A stretch of DNA of 64,000 bases. Origin: Streptomyces griseoincarnatus (GTDB lineage: Bacteria > Actinomycetota > Actinomycetes > Streptomycetales > Streptomycetaceae). The stretch spans positions 310,001-374,000 of the forward strand of contig BMTH01000005.1 in assembly GCA_014649575.1 (NCBI GenBank), read 5' to 3'. The notes under the pieces are model-generated. The model had not been told where the DNA came from and did no database searches. It worked only from the letters and a program-made list of their open reading frames with translations. The translations under genes and the position numbers were made by a program. This document shows, one piece after another, positions 25,688 to 34,745 of the stretch. Position 1 is the first letter of the stretch, and each line of letters begins with the position of its first letter.

Positions 25688-26910
25688 CCTCTGCCCCCCG
25701 TACGCGTTCGTCCGCCGAGCTGATCGCGGCGGAGGAGCCGGTCCTCGCGCACAACTACCATCCGCTGCCCGTGGTCGTCGCCCGCGCGGAGGGCGCCTGG
25801 GTGGAGGACGTGGAGGGCCGGAAGTACCTGGACATGCTGGCCGGCTACTCGGCGCTGAACTTCGGCCACCGGCATCCGGCGCTGATCGAGGCGGCGCACC
25901 GCCAGCTGGACCGGCTCACGCTGACCTCGCGCGCCTTCCACAACGACCGGCTGGCGGAGTTCGCGGAGCGGCTGGCCGCGCTGACCGGCCTGGACATGGT
26001 GCTGCCCATGAACACCGGCGCGGAGGCGGTGGAGAGCGGCATCAAGGTGGCCCGCAAGTGGGCCTACGACGTGAAGGGCGTCCCCGCCGACCGGGCGACG
26101 ATCGTGGTGGCGGCGGACAACTTCCACGGTCGGACGACGACCATCGTCAGCTTCTCCACGGACGAGACCGCCCGCTCCGGGTTCGGCCCCTTCACCCCGG
26201 GGTTCCGGGTGGTGCCGTACAACGACCTCGGGGCTCTGGAGGAGGCGGTCGACGAGACGACGGCGGCGGTGCTGATCGAGCCGGTCCAGGGCGAGGCGGG
26301 CGTGGTCGTCCCGGACGACGGCTATCTCTCCGGGGTGCGGGAGCTCACCCGGCGCGCCGGGTGCCTGTTCGTCGCGGACGAGATCCAGTCGGGGCTCGGC
26401 CGCACCGGGCGCACGCTGGCCGTGGAGCACGAGTCGGTCGTGCCGGACGTGGTGCTGCTGGGCAAGGCGCTGGGCGGCGGCATCGTCCCGGTGTCGGCGG
26501 TGGCGGCCCGGCGTGAGGTGCTCCAGGTACTCCACCCGGGCGAACACGGGTCGACGTTCGGCGGGAACCCGCTGGCGGCCGCCGTGGGCACGGCCGTGGT
26601 GGAGCTGCTGGAGACCGGCGAGTTCCAGCGGCGCGCGGCCGACCTGGGCGTGGTGCTGCGGGAGGGCCTGGAGGCGCTGGTCGGCAAGGGCGTCACCGGC
26701 TTCCGCAGCCGGGGCCTGTGGGCGGGCGTGGACGTCGACCCGGCTCTCGGCACCGGCCGGGAGGTCAGCGAGCGTCTGATGCGCGAGGGCATTCTCGTGA
26801 AGGACACGCACGGCTCGACCGTCCGGCTGGCCCCGCCGCTGACCGTCACCGCGGACGAGCTGCGGGAGGCGCTGCGCACACTGGAGAAGGTGCTCAGCCG
26901 CCAGGTCTGA
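25684..26910 (+). CDS. rocD: Ornithine aminotransferase
   Basis: A 408-residue class III PLP aminotransferase that converts ornithine to glutamate 5-semialdehyde. Markers are NTGAEAVESGIKVARKWAY, the PLP-binding VADEIQSGLGRTG, and the Schiff-base lysine in LLGKALGGGIVPV. The segment HGSTFGGNPLAAA is also characteristic. Coupling with ddaH and an upstream Lrp-type regulator supports arginine/ornithine catabolism. A strong terminator follows. Confidence 0.9.
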   Translation: MTSAPRTRSSAELIAAEEPVLAHNYHPLPVVVARAEGAWVEDVEGRKYLDMLAGYSALNFGHRHPALIEAAHRQLDRLTLTSRAFHNDRLAEFAERLAALTGLDMVLPMNTGAEAVESGIKVARKWAYDVKGVPADRATIVVAADNFHGRTTTIVSFSTDETARSGFGPFTPGFRVVPYNDLGALEEAVDETTAAVLIEPVQGEAGVVVPDDGYLSGVRELTRRAGCLFVADEIQSGLGRTGRTLAVEHESVVPDVVLLGKALGGGIVPVSAVAARREVLQVLHPGEHGSTFGGNPLAAAVGTAVVELLETGEFQRRAADLGVVLREGLEALVGKGVTGFRSRGLWAGVDVDPALGTGREVSERLMREGILVKDTHGSTVRLAPPLTVTADELREALRTLEKVLSRQV

Positions 26911-26918
26911 CCCTCTGC

Positions 26919-26953
26919 CCGACGCCCCCGCCCGTCTCCGGCGGGGGCGTCGG
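26919..26953 (+). terminator. Terminator after ddaH-rocD
   Basis: CCGACGCCCCCGCC (26919-26932) and GGCGGGGGCGTCGG (26940-26953) form a perfect 14-bp stem with a 7-nt loop, eight bases after the rocD stop. Confidence 0.85.
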
Positions 26954-27094
26954 CGTGTCCGGGGGCGTGGCGGACGACGGGTGCGGTGCACCAGTGGCCC
27001 ACCTCTGGGAAGCCCTGGGCCGGTCATCGGGGTGAAGATGGGGTCTAGCGGGGACAAAGACGACATAAAACTCTCAGCGACAGAGAGGCCGTCC

Positions 27095-29569
27095 GTGGGC
27101 GGACAGAAGGAGCAGGGAGGAGCCCGGCAGGGGTTCGACGTGGCCGACGCCGCGCCGCTGCTGCTGGACCCGCACGGTCTGGTGGCGGGCTGGACGGTGC
27201 ACGCGGAGCGGCTGCTGGGACACGGCGCGGCGGAGGCGGTGGGCCGGAAGTTCGCCGATCTGCTGGAGGCCGAGGACGCCGAGCGGATGGAGGACCTGCT
27301 CGCCCGGTGCCGCACCGGCGCCGACTGGACGGGGCTGATGACGGCCCTCCACCGGGACGGGCAGCCGGTGCCGGTGTCGGTGCGGGTCGCCCCGACGACG
27401 GCGCCGCAGGGCCGCCCGGCGGTGCTGGTGCTGCTGTCGGAGCTGGGCGGCGGCGCGCGGGGCTGGGACATGAGCCGCGGAGTGCTGGAACAGATCGTCG
27501 CCGGCAACCCCATCGGCATCGCCATCGTGGACACCGAGCTGCGCTTCGTGTGGTCCAACGCGGCCCTGGAGCGGTGGGGCGGCGGTCCGGGCCGGAGCCG
27601 GGTGGGGCTGCGGGTCGCCGACGTCCAGCCGGGCATGGACAGCGAGGCCGTCGAGGAGCGGATGCGGCACGTGCTGGAGACCGGCGAGCAGGTGATCGAC
27701 TACGAGTACGTCGGCCGGGTGCGCTCGGCGCCGCTGCGGGAGACCGCGCAGATGCTGTCGTTCACCCGCCTCGAGGACGACCGGGGCGACCCGATGGGTG
27801 TGTACTACACCGTCGTGGACGTCACCGACCGGCACCGTGCCCGGGAGCGCCTCGCCCTGCTCGACCGGGCCGGCCGGTACATCGGCCGCACCCTCGACGT
27901 GATGACCACCGCGCAGGAGCTGGCGGACGTCGCCGTGCCCGGCCTCGCCGACTTCGTCACCGTGGACCTGCTGGAGACGGTGCTGCGGGGCGCCGAGCCG
28001 GTCCCGGAGCCGCTCGCCGGGTCCGAGCGGATGCCGCTGCGCCGCGCCGGCCACCGGTCCCTGTACGAGGATCTGCCGCGGACGACCGTGGACAGCGGCG
28101 CGGTCGTCTCCTACCTGGCGGGCTCCCCGCCCGTACGGTGCCTGGCCACGGGGCGGCCCTGGCGGCAGGAACAGCTCGACCCGCTGGCGGTGGAATGGGC
28201 CGCGGGCGCGCCGGACGGCCGGGAGTCCACCTTCCTGGAGCTGGGCCTGCAGAGCGTGATGATCGTCCCGATCCGGGCGCGCGGCGTCACCCTGGGCCTC
28301 ACCACGTTCTTCCGCCGCCGTCAGAGCCCCTTCGACGCGGACGACCTGCACCTGGCCGAGGACCTGGTCTCGCGCGCCGCCGTCTGCGTGGACAACGCCC
28401 GCCGCTACACCCGCGAGCGGGACGCCGCGCTGGTGCTCCAGCGCAGTCTGCTGCCGCGCCGGCTGCCCGACCAGGACGCCGTCGAGGTGGCCGCCTGCTA
28501 CCGGCCCGCCGACGAGCTGACCGGGCTGGGCGGCGACTGGTACGACCTGATCCCGTTGTCGGGCGCCCGGGTCGCGCTGGTGGTCGGCGAGGTGCCGGGG
28601 CACGGCATCGACGCCGCCGCGGCCATGGGACGGCTGCGCACGGCGGTCCGCACGCTCGCCGCGATCGACCTGCCGCCCGAGGAGGTGCTGGCGCACCTGG
28701 ACGACCTGGCTCTCCGCTCCGCCCGGGACGACGGGGACGGGGAGGGGGACGACGACGGGGAGGGCGCGGTCGGGCACGGCAGCTCGGTCGGCTCCGTGTG
28801 CGTGTACGTGGTGTACGACCCGGCGGACGGGCGGTGCACGATGGCCGCCGCTGGGCATCCGGCGCCGGCGGTGGTCGCGCCGGACGGCACGGTCGGCTTC
28901 GTGGATCTGCCGCAGGGGCCCGCCCTCGGGGTGGGCGGTCCGCCGTTCGAGGCGGTGGAGCTGTCGCTGGACGAGGGCAGCACGCTGGTGCTGCACACGG
29001 ACGGGCTGCTGGCGCACGGCGACGGCGGCGCGGAGGAGGCGGGACGGGAGCGGCTGCGGCGGGCCCTGGAGGGCACGGAACGCGAGCTTCGGCCCCGCTG
29101 CCAGGCGGTGGTCGACGCCCTTGTCCCGGCCCGTCCGGAGGACGACGTGGCGCTGTTGATGGCGCGGACCAGGCGGCTCGCGCCGGAGCAGGTCGCGGCG
29201 TGGGACCTGCCGTCGGACCCGGCGGTGGTGGCGGACGCCCGCAGGACCGCCCAGGACCAGCTCTCCCGCTGGGGTCTCGACGCGGAGCTGAAGTTCACCA
29301 CGGAGCTGCTGGTCAGCGAGCTGGTGACGAACGCGATCCGGCACGCCTCCGGACGGGTGCGGCTGCGGCTGATCCGGGAGCGGACGCTGGTGTGCGAGGT
29401 GCTCGACGGCGGAGCGAGCGCCCCGCATCTGCGGCATCCGCGCGCGATGGACGAGGGCGGCCGGGGGCTGCTGCTGGTGTCGCAGCTCGCGGAGCGGTGG
29501 GGTACGCGGTTCGTGCCCGACGGGAAGATCATCTGGGCGGAGCAGCCGCTGACCACGTCCCCGGAGTGA
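27095..29569 (+). CDS. SpoIIE-type PP2C phosphatase with PAS, GAF and anti-sigma kinase domains
   Basis: An 824-residue multidomain signalling protein. Two PAS domains fill roughly residues 15-250 (NPIGIAIVDTELRFVWSNAA in the second), a GAF domain spans about 260-440, and a SpoIIE PP2C domain follows (GGDWYDLIPLSG with metal-binding Asp, GHGIDAAAAMGRL). It ends with an HATPase_c_2 anti-sigma-kinase domain (LLVSELVTNAIRHASG, GRGLLLVSQLAERWG). Such proteins act on anti-anti-sigma factors. A DDGDGEGDDDGEG acidic insert interrupts the PP2C domain. The GTG at 27095 follows GAGAGG by six bases; an ATG at 27038 would add 19 residues. Confidence 0.85.
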   Translation: MGGQKEQGGARQGFDVADAAPLLLDPHGLVAGWTVHAERLLGHGAAEAVGRKFADLLEAEDAERMEDLLARCRTGADWTGLMTALHRDGQPVPVSVRVAPTTAPQGRPAVLVLLSELGGGARGWDMSRGVLEQIVAGNPIGIAIVDTELRFVWSNAALERWGGGPGRSRVGLRVADVQPGMDSEAVEERMRHVLETGEQVIDYEYVGRVRSAPLRETAQMLSFTRLEDDRGDPMGVYYTVVDVTDRHRARERLALLDRAGRYIGRTLDVMTTAQELADVAVPGLADFVTVDLLETVLRGAEPVPEPLAGSERMPLRRAGHRSLYEDLPRTTVDSGAVVSYLAGSPPVRCLATGRPWRQEQLDPLAVEWAAGAPDGRESTFLELGLQSVMIVPIRARGVTLGLTTFFRRRQSPFDADDLHLAEDLVSRAAVCVDNARRYTRERDAALVLQRSLLPRRLPDQDAVEVAACYRPADELTGLGGDWYDLIPLSGARVALVVGEVPGHGIDAAAAMGRLRTAVRTLAAIDLPPEEVLAHLDDLALRSARDDGDGEGDDDGEGAVGHGSSVGSVCVYVVYDPADGRCTMAAAGHPAPAVVAPDGTVGFVDLPQGPALGVGGPPFEAVELSLDEGSTLVLHTDGLLAHGDGGAEEAGRERLRRALEGTERELRPRCQAVVDALVPARPEDDVALLMARTRRLAPEQVAAWDLPSDPAVVADARRTAQDQLSRWGLDAELKFTTELLVSELVTNAIRHASGRVRLRLIRERTLVCEVLDGGASAPHLRHPRAMDEGGRGLLLVSQLAERWGTRFVPDGKIIWAEQPLTTSPE

Positions 29570-29578
29570 GGCGGGGCC

Positions 29579-30808
29579 ATGGCGGACACGACGATCGACT
29601 TCGAGGCGGTGTACCGGGCACTCCCGGGCATGGTGGCGCTGCTGACCCCGGACCTGGTGTTCGCCGACGTCAACGACGCGTACGTGCGCGGCACGGGACG
29701 TCCGCGCGCGTCCCTGCTGGGCCGCCACGTGTTCGACGTGTTCCCGGAGTCGCTGAACTCCCCCGCCGCGAGCCACTCGCACCATCTGCGGGCCTCGCTG
29801 CTGCGGGTACTTGCCACCGGCGAACGGGACGCGATGGCCTTGCAGCGCTACGACGTCGAGTCCCCCGAGCACTCGGGGAACTGGCACGAGCACTACTGGT
29901 CGCCGGTGAACAGCCCGGTGCTCGGACCGGACGGCCGGGTCCGGCTGATCGTGCACCGGGTCGAGGAGGTCACCGAGTTCGTGCGGGCCCGGGGGCTCGA
30001 CGGCGACACGGCGGGACGGGTGCTGGAGGCCGAGCTGTACACCCGCGCCCGGGAGCTTCAGGAGCTCAACAACCGGCTGCGCGAGGCGCACGCCCGGGAG
30101 CGTGAGGTGGCCCTGGTGCTGCAGAAGGCGATGCTGCCGGCGCACCGGCAGGTCGGCCATCGCAGGGCCGCGGTGCGTTACCGGCCTGCGGTGGGCGCGC
30201 TCAACGTGTGCGGGGACTGGTACGACCTGGTCGACCTGGTGGGCGGCCACCGCATCGGCGTGTCGGTGGGCGACGTCGTGGGGCACGGCCTGGAGGCGGC
30301 CGGGGTCATGGGCCAGCTGCGCAGTGCGCTGAGCGCCGCGTCCCGGGTGGCGGACGGGCCGGCCCAGGCGCTGAACGTGCTCGGCCGGTACGCGAACGTG
30401 GTGGACGGCGCCGAGTCGGCGACGGCCGTGACCACGTTCATCGACTTCGACCGGCACGTCCTGACCTACAGCAGCGCGGGCCATCCGCCTCCGGTGCTGC
30501 TGCACGACGACGGGCGGGTGGAGTTCCTCGACCGGGCGACGGACCCGCCGCTGGACGCCCGTCCGGATCCGCAGCCGCGGCCGCAGGCGTCCACGGCCTT
30601 CGAGCCGGGGGCGACCCTCGTGCTCTACACCGACGGGCTGATCGAGCGGCGGCGGGAGGACATCGACGTCGGGCTGCGGCGGCTGGCGGAGTCCCTGCGC
30701 CACCACCGCGCGCTGGACCCGGAGCCGCTGGCGGACACGGTGCTGCGTGAACTGCTGCCGCCGGGCGGCGCCACGGACGACACGGCGCTGGTCGTCGTAC
30801 GGCTGTGA
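29579..30808 (+). CDS. PAS-SpoIIE PP2C phosphatase
   Basis: A 409-residue protein with an N-terminal PAS domain (VYRALPGMVALLTPDLVFAD), a short coiled coil near residues 140-180 (ARELQELNNRLREAHARERE), and a SpoIIE-type PP2C domain (CGDWYDLVDLVGG, VGDVVGHGLEAAGVMGQL, TDDTALVVVRL). It lies 9 bases after the larger phosphatase and is probably co-transcribed with it. Together they could set the phosphorylation state of one anti-anti-sigma factor; no partner antagonist gene is adjacent. Confidence 0.85.
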   Translation: MADTTIDFEAVYRALPGMVALLTPDLVFADVNDAYVRGTGRPRASLLGRHVFDVFPESLNSPAASHSHHLRASLLRVLATGERDAMALQRYDVESPEHSGNWHEHYWSPVNSPVLGPDGRVRLIVHRVEEVTEFVRARGLDGDTAGRVLEAELYTRARELQELNNRLREAHAREREVALVLQKAMLPAHRQVGHRRAAVRYRPAVGALNVCGDWYDLVDLVGGHRIGVSVGDVVGHGLEAAGVMGQLRSALSAASRVADGPAQALNVLGRYANVVDGAESATAVTTFIDFDRHVLTYSSAGHPPPVLLHDDGRVEFLDRATDPPLDARPDPQPRPQASTAFEPGATLVLYTDGLIERRREDIDVGLRRLAESLRHHRALDPEPLADTVLRELLPPGGATDDTALVVVRL

Positions 30809-30812
30809 CGGA

Positions 30813-31052
30813 ACCCGCCGTCAGGCGCCGGTGTGCTCGCCGCCGAGACGGGTGCTGGGCACCCGCCGTCAGGCGTCGGTGTGGATACCGCCGAGACGGG
30901 TGGCGGGCACCCGCCGTCAGGCGTCGGTGTGGACACCGCCGAGACGGGTGGCGGGCACCCGCCGTCAGGCGCCGGTGTGGATACCGCCGAGACGGGTGGC
31001 GGGCACCTGCCGTCAGGCGCCGGTGCGCTCGCCGTCGAGGCGGGTGGTGCGC
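30813..31052. repeat. 48-bp tandem repeats derived from the 3' end of the RpiB-like gene
   Basis: Five units begin ACCCGCCGTCAGGCG (or ACCTGCCGTCAGGCG) at 30813, 30861, 30909, 30957 and 31005, exactly 48 bp apart. The last unit is the 3' end of the minus-strand RpiB-like gene, including its stop codon. The other four lie beyond it. Read on the minus strand, each extra unit encodes an in-frame imitation of the gene's C-terminus, such as ATRLGGIHTGA, then TGA. Confidence 0.92.
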
Positions 31053-31468
31053 TCCACGTTGGCCCGGTCCTCGGGGTCGTCGCTGGGCCGCCCGGCGAAC
31101 CAGGCGTCGAGGATCTCCTGGAGCAGCGGGACCGAGGTGAGCCGCAGGCCGATCGCCAGCACGTTGGCGTCGTTCCAGCGGCGGGCGCCGTCTGCGGTGT
31201 ACGCGTCGGTGCACAGGGCGGCCCGGACGCCGGGCACCTTGTTCGCGGCGATCGAGGCACCGGTCCCGGTCCAGCAGCACACCACCGCCTGGTCGGCCCT
31301 CCCGTCGGCGACGTCGCGGGCGGCGGCCTCCGAGCAGACGGCCCACCGCGGGTCGTCGCCGGGGCTCAGGGCGCCGTGGACGCGCACCTCGTGGCCGCGC
31401 TCGCGCAGGGCGTCGACCAGGGCGCGGGCGACCGGTTCGTCCATGTCGGAGGAGACGGAGATCCGCAT
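31013..31468 (-). CDS. RpiB/LacAB-family sugar-phosphate isomerase
   Basis: A 151-residue protein with the RpiB pattern: SSDMDEPVARALVDALRERG near the start, the anion hole and catalytic region in VVCCWTGTGASIAANKVPGVRAAL, and RRWNDANVLAIGLRL. It probably interconverts ribose 5-phosphate and ribulose 5-phosphate or a related sugar phosphate. The catalytic Cys is likely in CCWTGTG. Its last codons (TTRLDGERTGA) form the founder unit of a 48-bp tandem array downstream. Convergent with the phosphatase genes. Confidence 0.85.
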   Translation of the reverse strand: MRISVSSDMDEPVARALVDALRERGHEVRVHGALSPGDDPRWAVCSEAAARDVADGRADQAVVCCWTGTGASIAANKVPGVRAALCTDAYTADGARRWNDANVLAIGLRLTSVPLLQEILDAWFAGRPSDDPEDRANVERTTRLDGERTGA

Positions 31469-31665
31469 ACTGTCGAGCGTACCGGCCGGTGCGCGGGCGG
31501 CGGCCGCCCGGTGTGCGGGCGGCTGTCCGGGGCGACGGGTTCCGGTTCCCGTCGAACCTGGTGCCCGGGCCCGTCACCCGGTCCTAGACTGGCCGTTCAC
31601 GACGTGCCGGATGACCTGCTGGAGCGCGGCGATCCCGTCGTTTCCCAGAGTCGAGGAGCGTGCAT

Positions 31666-32391
31666 TTGTTCTACTACCTGCTCAAATACGTGCTGTTGGG
31701 CCCGCTGCTCAGACTGGTCTTCCGGCCCCGGATCGAGGGCCTGGCACATGTCCCGTCCTCCGGCGCCGCGATCGTGGCGGGGAACCATCTGTCGTTCTCG
31801 GACCACTTCCTGATGCCGGCCGTGCTGAAGCGCCGCATCACCTTCCTCGCCAAGGCCGAGTACTTCACCGGCCCGGGCCTCAAGGGGCGGCTGACGGCGT
31901 TCTTCTTCCACAGCGCCGGCCAGATCCCCGTCGACCGTTCCGGCAAGGAGGCCGGGCAGGCGGCGATCCGCGAGGGGCTCGGGGTGTTGAGCAAGGGGGA
32001 ACTGCTCGGCATCTACCCGGAGGGCACCCGGTCGCACGACGGCCGCCTCTACAAGGGCAAGGTCGGCGTGGCGGTGATGGCCCTCAAGGCGGGCGTCCCG
32101 GTGGTGCCCTGCGCGATGATCGGGACGTTCGAGGCGCAGCCGCCCGGCCGGAAGATCCCCCGCATCCACCCGGTGGTGATCCGCTTCGGCGAGCCCCTGG
32201 ACTTCTCTCGCTACCAGGGCATGGAGAAGGAGAAGGCGGTCCTGCGAGCCGTCACCGACGAGATCATGTACGCCATCCTCTCCCTCTCCGAGCAGGAGTA
32301 CGTCGACCGGTACGCGGCCGACGTGAAGGCCGCGGAGGAGAAGCACAAGGCGGAGGAGAAGCGGCGGGCGCCCCGCATGCCGCTGCGGTGA
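31666..32391 (+). CDS. 1-acyl-sn-glycerol-3-phosphate acyltransferase (PlsC family)
   Basis: A 241-residue acyltransferase of membrane phospholipid synthesis. It has motif I AGNHLSFSDHFLMP (NHxxxxD), motif III YPEGTRS, and an N-terminal hydrophobic anchor FYYLLKYVLLGPLL. A lysine/glutamate-rich tail (AAEEKHKAEEKRRAP) ends it. The TTG at 31666 was preferred: GAGGAGC is nine bases upstream, and it starts the family-like FYYLLKYVLLG. A GTG two codons earlier sits only three bases from that ribosome site. Confidence 0.85.
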   Translation: MFYYLLKYVLLGPLLRLVFRPRIEGLAHVPSSGAAIVAGNHLSFSDHFLMPAVLKRRITFLAKAEYFTGPGLKGRLTAFFFHSAGQIPVDRSGKEAGQAAIREGLGVLSKGELLGIYPEGTRSHDGRLYKGKVGVAVMALKAGVPVVPCAMIGTFEAQPPGRKIPRIHPVVIRFGEPLDFSRYQGMEKEKAVLRAVTDEIMYAILSLSEQEYVDRYAADVKAAEEKHKAEEKRRAPRMPLR

Positions 32392-32406
32392 GCACCGCGG
32401 ACACGG

Positions 32407-32442
32407 GTGAGGGGCGGCCGGAGTGTTCCGGCCGCCCCTCAC
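32407..32442 (+). terminator. Terminator after the acyltransferase gene
   Basis: GTGAGGGGCGGCCGGA (32407-32422) and TCCGGCCGCCCCTCAC (32427-32442) form a perfect 16-bp stem with a GTGT tetraloop. Confidence 0.85.
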
Positions 32443-32483
32443 TGCCGTGCGGTACGGCTTCGGCGTGGCGTGCCGGGCGCAGG

Positions 32484-32627
32484 TCACGTCGGAGCGGTCG
32501 AGCTTCCCGGTGAGCAGGTAGGTGTCGGCCGACGGGTGTCCGCCGTCGCGCTCGCGCCGGGCGCCGCGACGGCGCCGGCCATGAGTGCGGTGGTGACGAG
32601 CACGCCGGCCGAACCGACCGCCACCAC
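32484..32627 (-). pseudogene. Possible broken small secreted-protein gene
   Basis: A GTG at 32627 opens 47 codons with a signal-peptide look: VVAVGSAGVLVTTALMAG followed by an AxA-type site (ASATADT). The mature part is only a few residues before a TGA at 32484. In a neighbouring minus-strand frame the same region reads ADTYLLTGKLDRSDVTCARH, suggesting a frameshift near the signal-peptide junction of a once longer small secreted protein. Chance is quite possible. The rest of the 32443-32773 gap holds no recognisable gene; ATCCG-AAAAG-CGGAT near 32750 is a small palindrome. Confidence 0.25.
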
Positions 32628-32773
32628 CCGCCTCTCGCTCTGCTGTCCCTCAAGAGGGCCTCCCCGTACATGGTTTCGACGCCTACGGGGTTGGTCCTCG
32701 TCTCCCGGGGGTCACGGGCGACAGAGGGGATACGCCTTCCTTGCCAATCCGAAAAGCGGATATGACGGTGGTG

Positions 32774-33549
32774 TCATGCGGACGCCGGGGACGCGGGAGT
32801 GAAGGAGGCGGGCGCCCGGTCCAGCAGCCGGCGCAGCCTCAGGGCGTCCGGCGCCACGGCGCTGACCAGGACGGCGGGCCCGGACAGCGGGAGGACGGCG
32901 AGGCCGTCGGCGGGCACGCCGGGCGCGATCGGCTTCTCCGTGAACTCCGCATCGACCACGACGAGTTGACCGGCGGCACGGTGGCCGCCCAGCACGGCGG
33001 GGCCGTCCCAGCCGCCCGGGGCGCCAGGGCCGCAGTCGAGTTCCTGGTCGAGGACGGGGCGCCCGTCGACGCGCACGGTCAGCCGGGAGGTGAGCCGTCC
33101 GGGAGCCTCCCCGGTCCGCCCCAGCGCCAGCTCCTCGCGGAGAACCAGCCGGGCACCTGACTCCAGGTCGACGTGGGTGTGGACGGCCAGCTCGCTGCCC
33201 CTGACGGAGATCAACGGCTCGGGCAGCCAGTGCAGTTCTCCCCCGGCGGCGACGGTGATCCGCACGTCCTGGCGCGCCCGTCCCCCGTGCTGGCCCGGCA
33301 GGGCGAGCGTGGCGGCGGCCGAGCCGACCCGCAGCCGGGCACCCGTGCCGACGTCGGCGCGGACGGTGAAGTGATCCCCGCCGTGCGGGCCGCTCATCGC
33401 TCCGACGACCGAGACGTGCGCGGTGGCGCCGCTCCCCCGCGTGCGCCGCAGGGCGAGCGGGCCCCGGCTCTCCAGCACGGGCAGGGCGGTACCGCCCCGG
33501 CCGTCCGCGCGGGCGCGGATCTCCGCCTCCGCCCGGACGCCCGCAGTGT

Positions 33550-33553
<4 letters not shown>
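32774..33553 (-). CDS. ureD: Urease accessory protein UreD (UreH)
   Basis: A 259-residue chaperone of urease nickel-site assembly, last gene of the operon. It contains the UreD landmarks [32 protein letters not shown] and [13 protein letters not shown]. It acts with UreF and UreG on the apo-urease complex in the cytoplasm. The GTG at 33553 overlaps the ureG stop (GTGA), which fixes the start. The C-terminal segment [14 protein letters not shown] is typical of the family. Confidence 0.9.
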
Positions 33554-34233
<680 letters not shown>

Positions 34234-34745
34234 GCGGGGCACCTCCGGGAGTCGCGGCACGTCCGGGGCGATACGGGGACGGACCGTCGGGGGTTGTCGG
34301 GTCGGGGCGAGGTCGGGGCCGGTGGCGGACGGGACCGGGACGGGCCCCGGTGGGCGGACGGGAGCCGAGACAGGCCCCGGTGGGCGGACGGGAGCCGAGA
34401 CAGGCCCCGGTGGGCGGAACGGGCCTCCCCGCCGACAGCCTGCCGGTGCCGGGGTCGGGCGCCGCGAGCGGGAGCCCGCGAGCCTCCGCACAGCCAACCT
34501 CGCGGGCCGGCTGGGCCGAGGGTCCACGGGGGCGGCGACACCTCCGGAGCCGCACCCCCACCGACCCCTCAGGGGCGCGGGGAACTGCGCGAGCAGCCCC
34601 AGCGGACCCCATCCGGCGAGGAACCGCACGCGCAGGCCCGGCGGGCCGAGGGGTGTCCGTGCGGCGGGCGGGCGTCCCCGCCGGCGCGCTTCCGGCGCCG
34701 GCGCGGCCGCTCCGAGTGGAAGTCGGGCCGAGGCCCAGGTGGCGG
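34234..34745. other. Unusual ureF-ureG spacer
   Basis: 512 bases separate two genes that are normally adjacent. The spacer holds 2.4 copies of a 30-bp repeat and a block around 34565-34612 (CCCCTCAGGGGCGCGGGGAA, then CTGCGCGAGCAG) that I recognise as a short dispersed repeat found between genes in many Streptomyces. No independent gene is evident on either strand. Confidence 0.7.
34343..34421. repeat. 30-bp tandem repeats in the ureF-ureG spacer
   Basis: The unit TGGGCGGACGGGAGCCGAGA + CAGGCCCCGG is perfect at 34351-34380 and 34381-34410, with a partial third copy and a partial preceding one. Read in the ureG frame it would encode [10 protein letters not shown] repeats. Confidence 0.85.

Noticed and set aside
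27074..30706. Very long open frame (over 1,200 codons) on the minus strand opposite the SpoIIE genes
   Set aside because: It is antisense to two well-recognised phosphatase genes and its translation is Arg/Gln/His/Pro-rich without domains. Such shadows are expected at extreme GC.
30833..31813. Plus-strand frame with 16-residue ETGGGHPPSG-type repeats
   Set aside because: It exists because the 48-bp repeat has no stops on this strand, and it continues antisense to the RpiB-like gene; no ribosome site.
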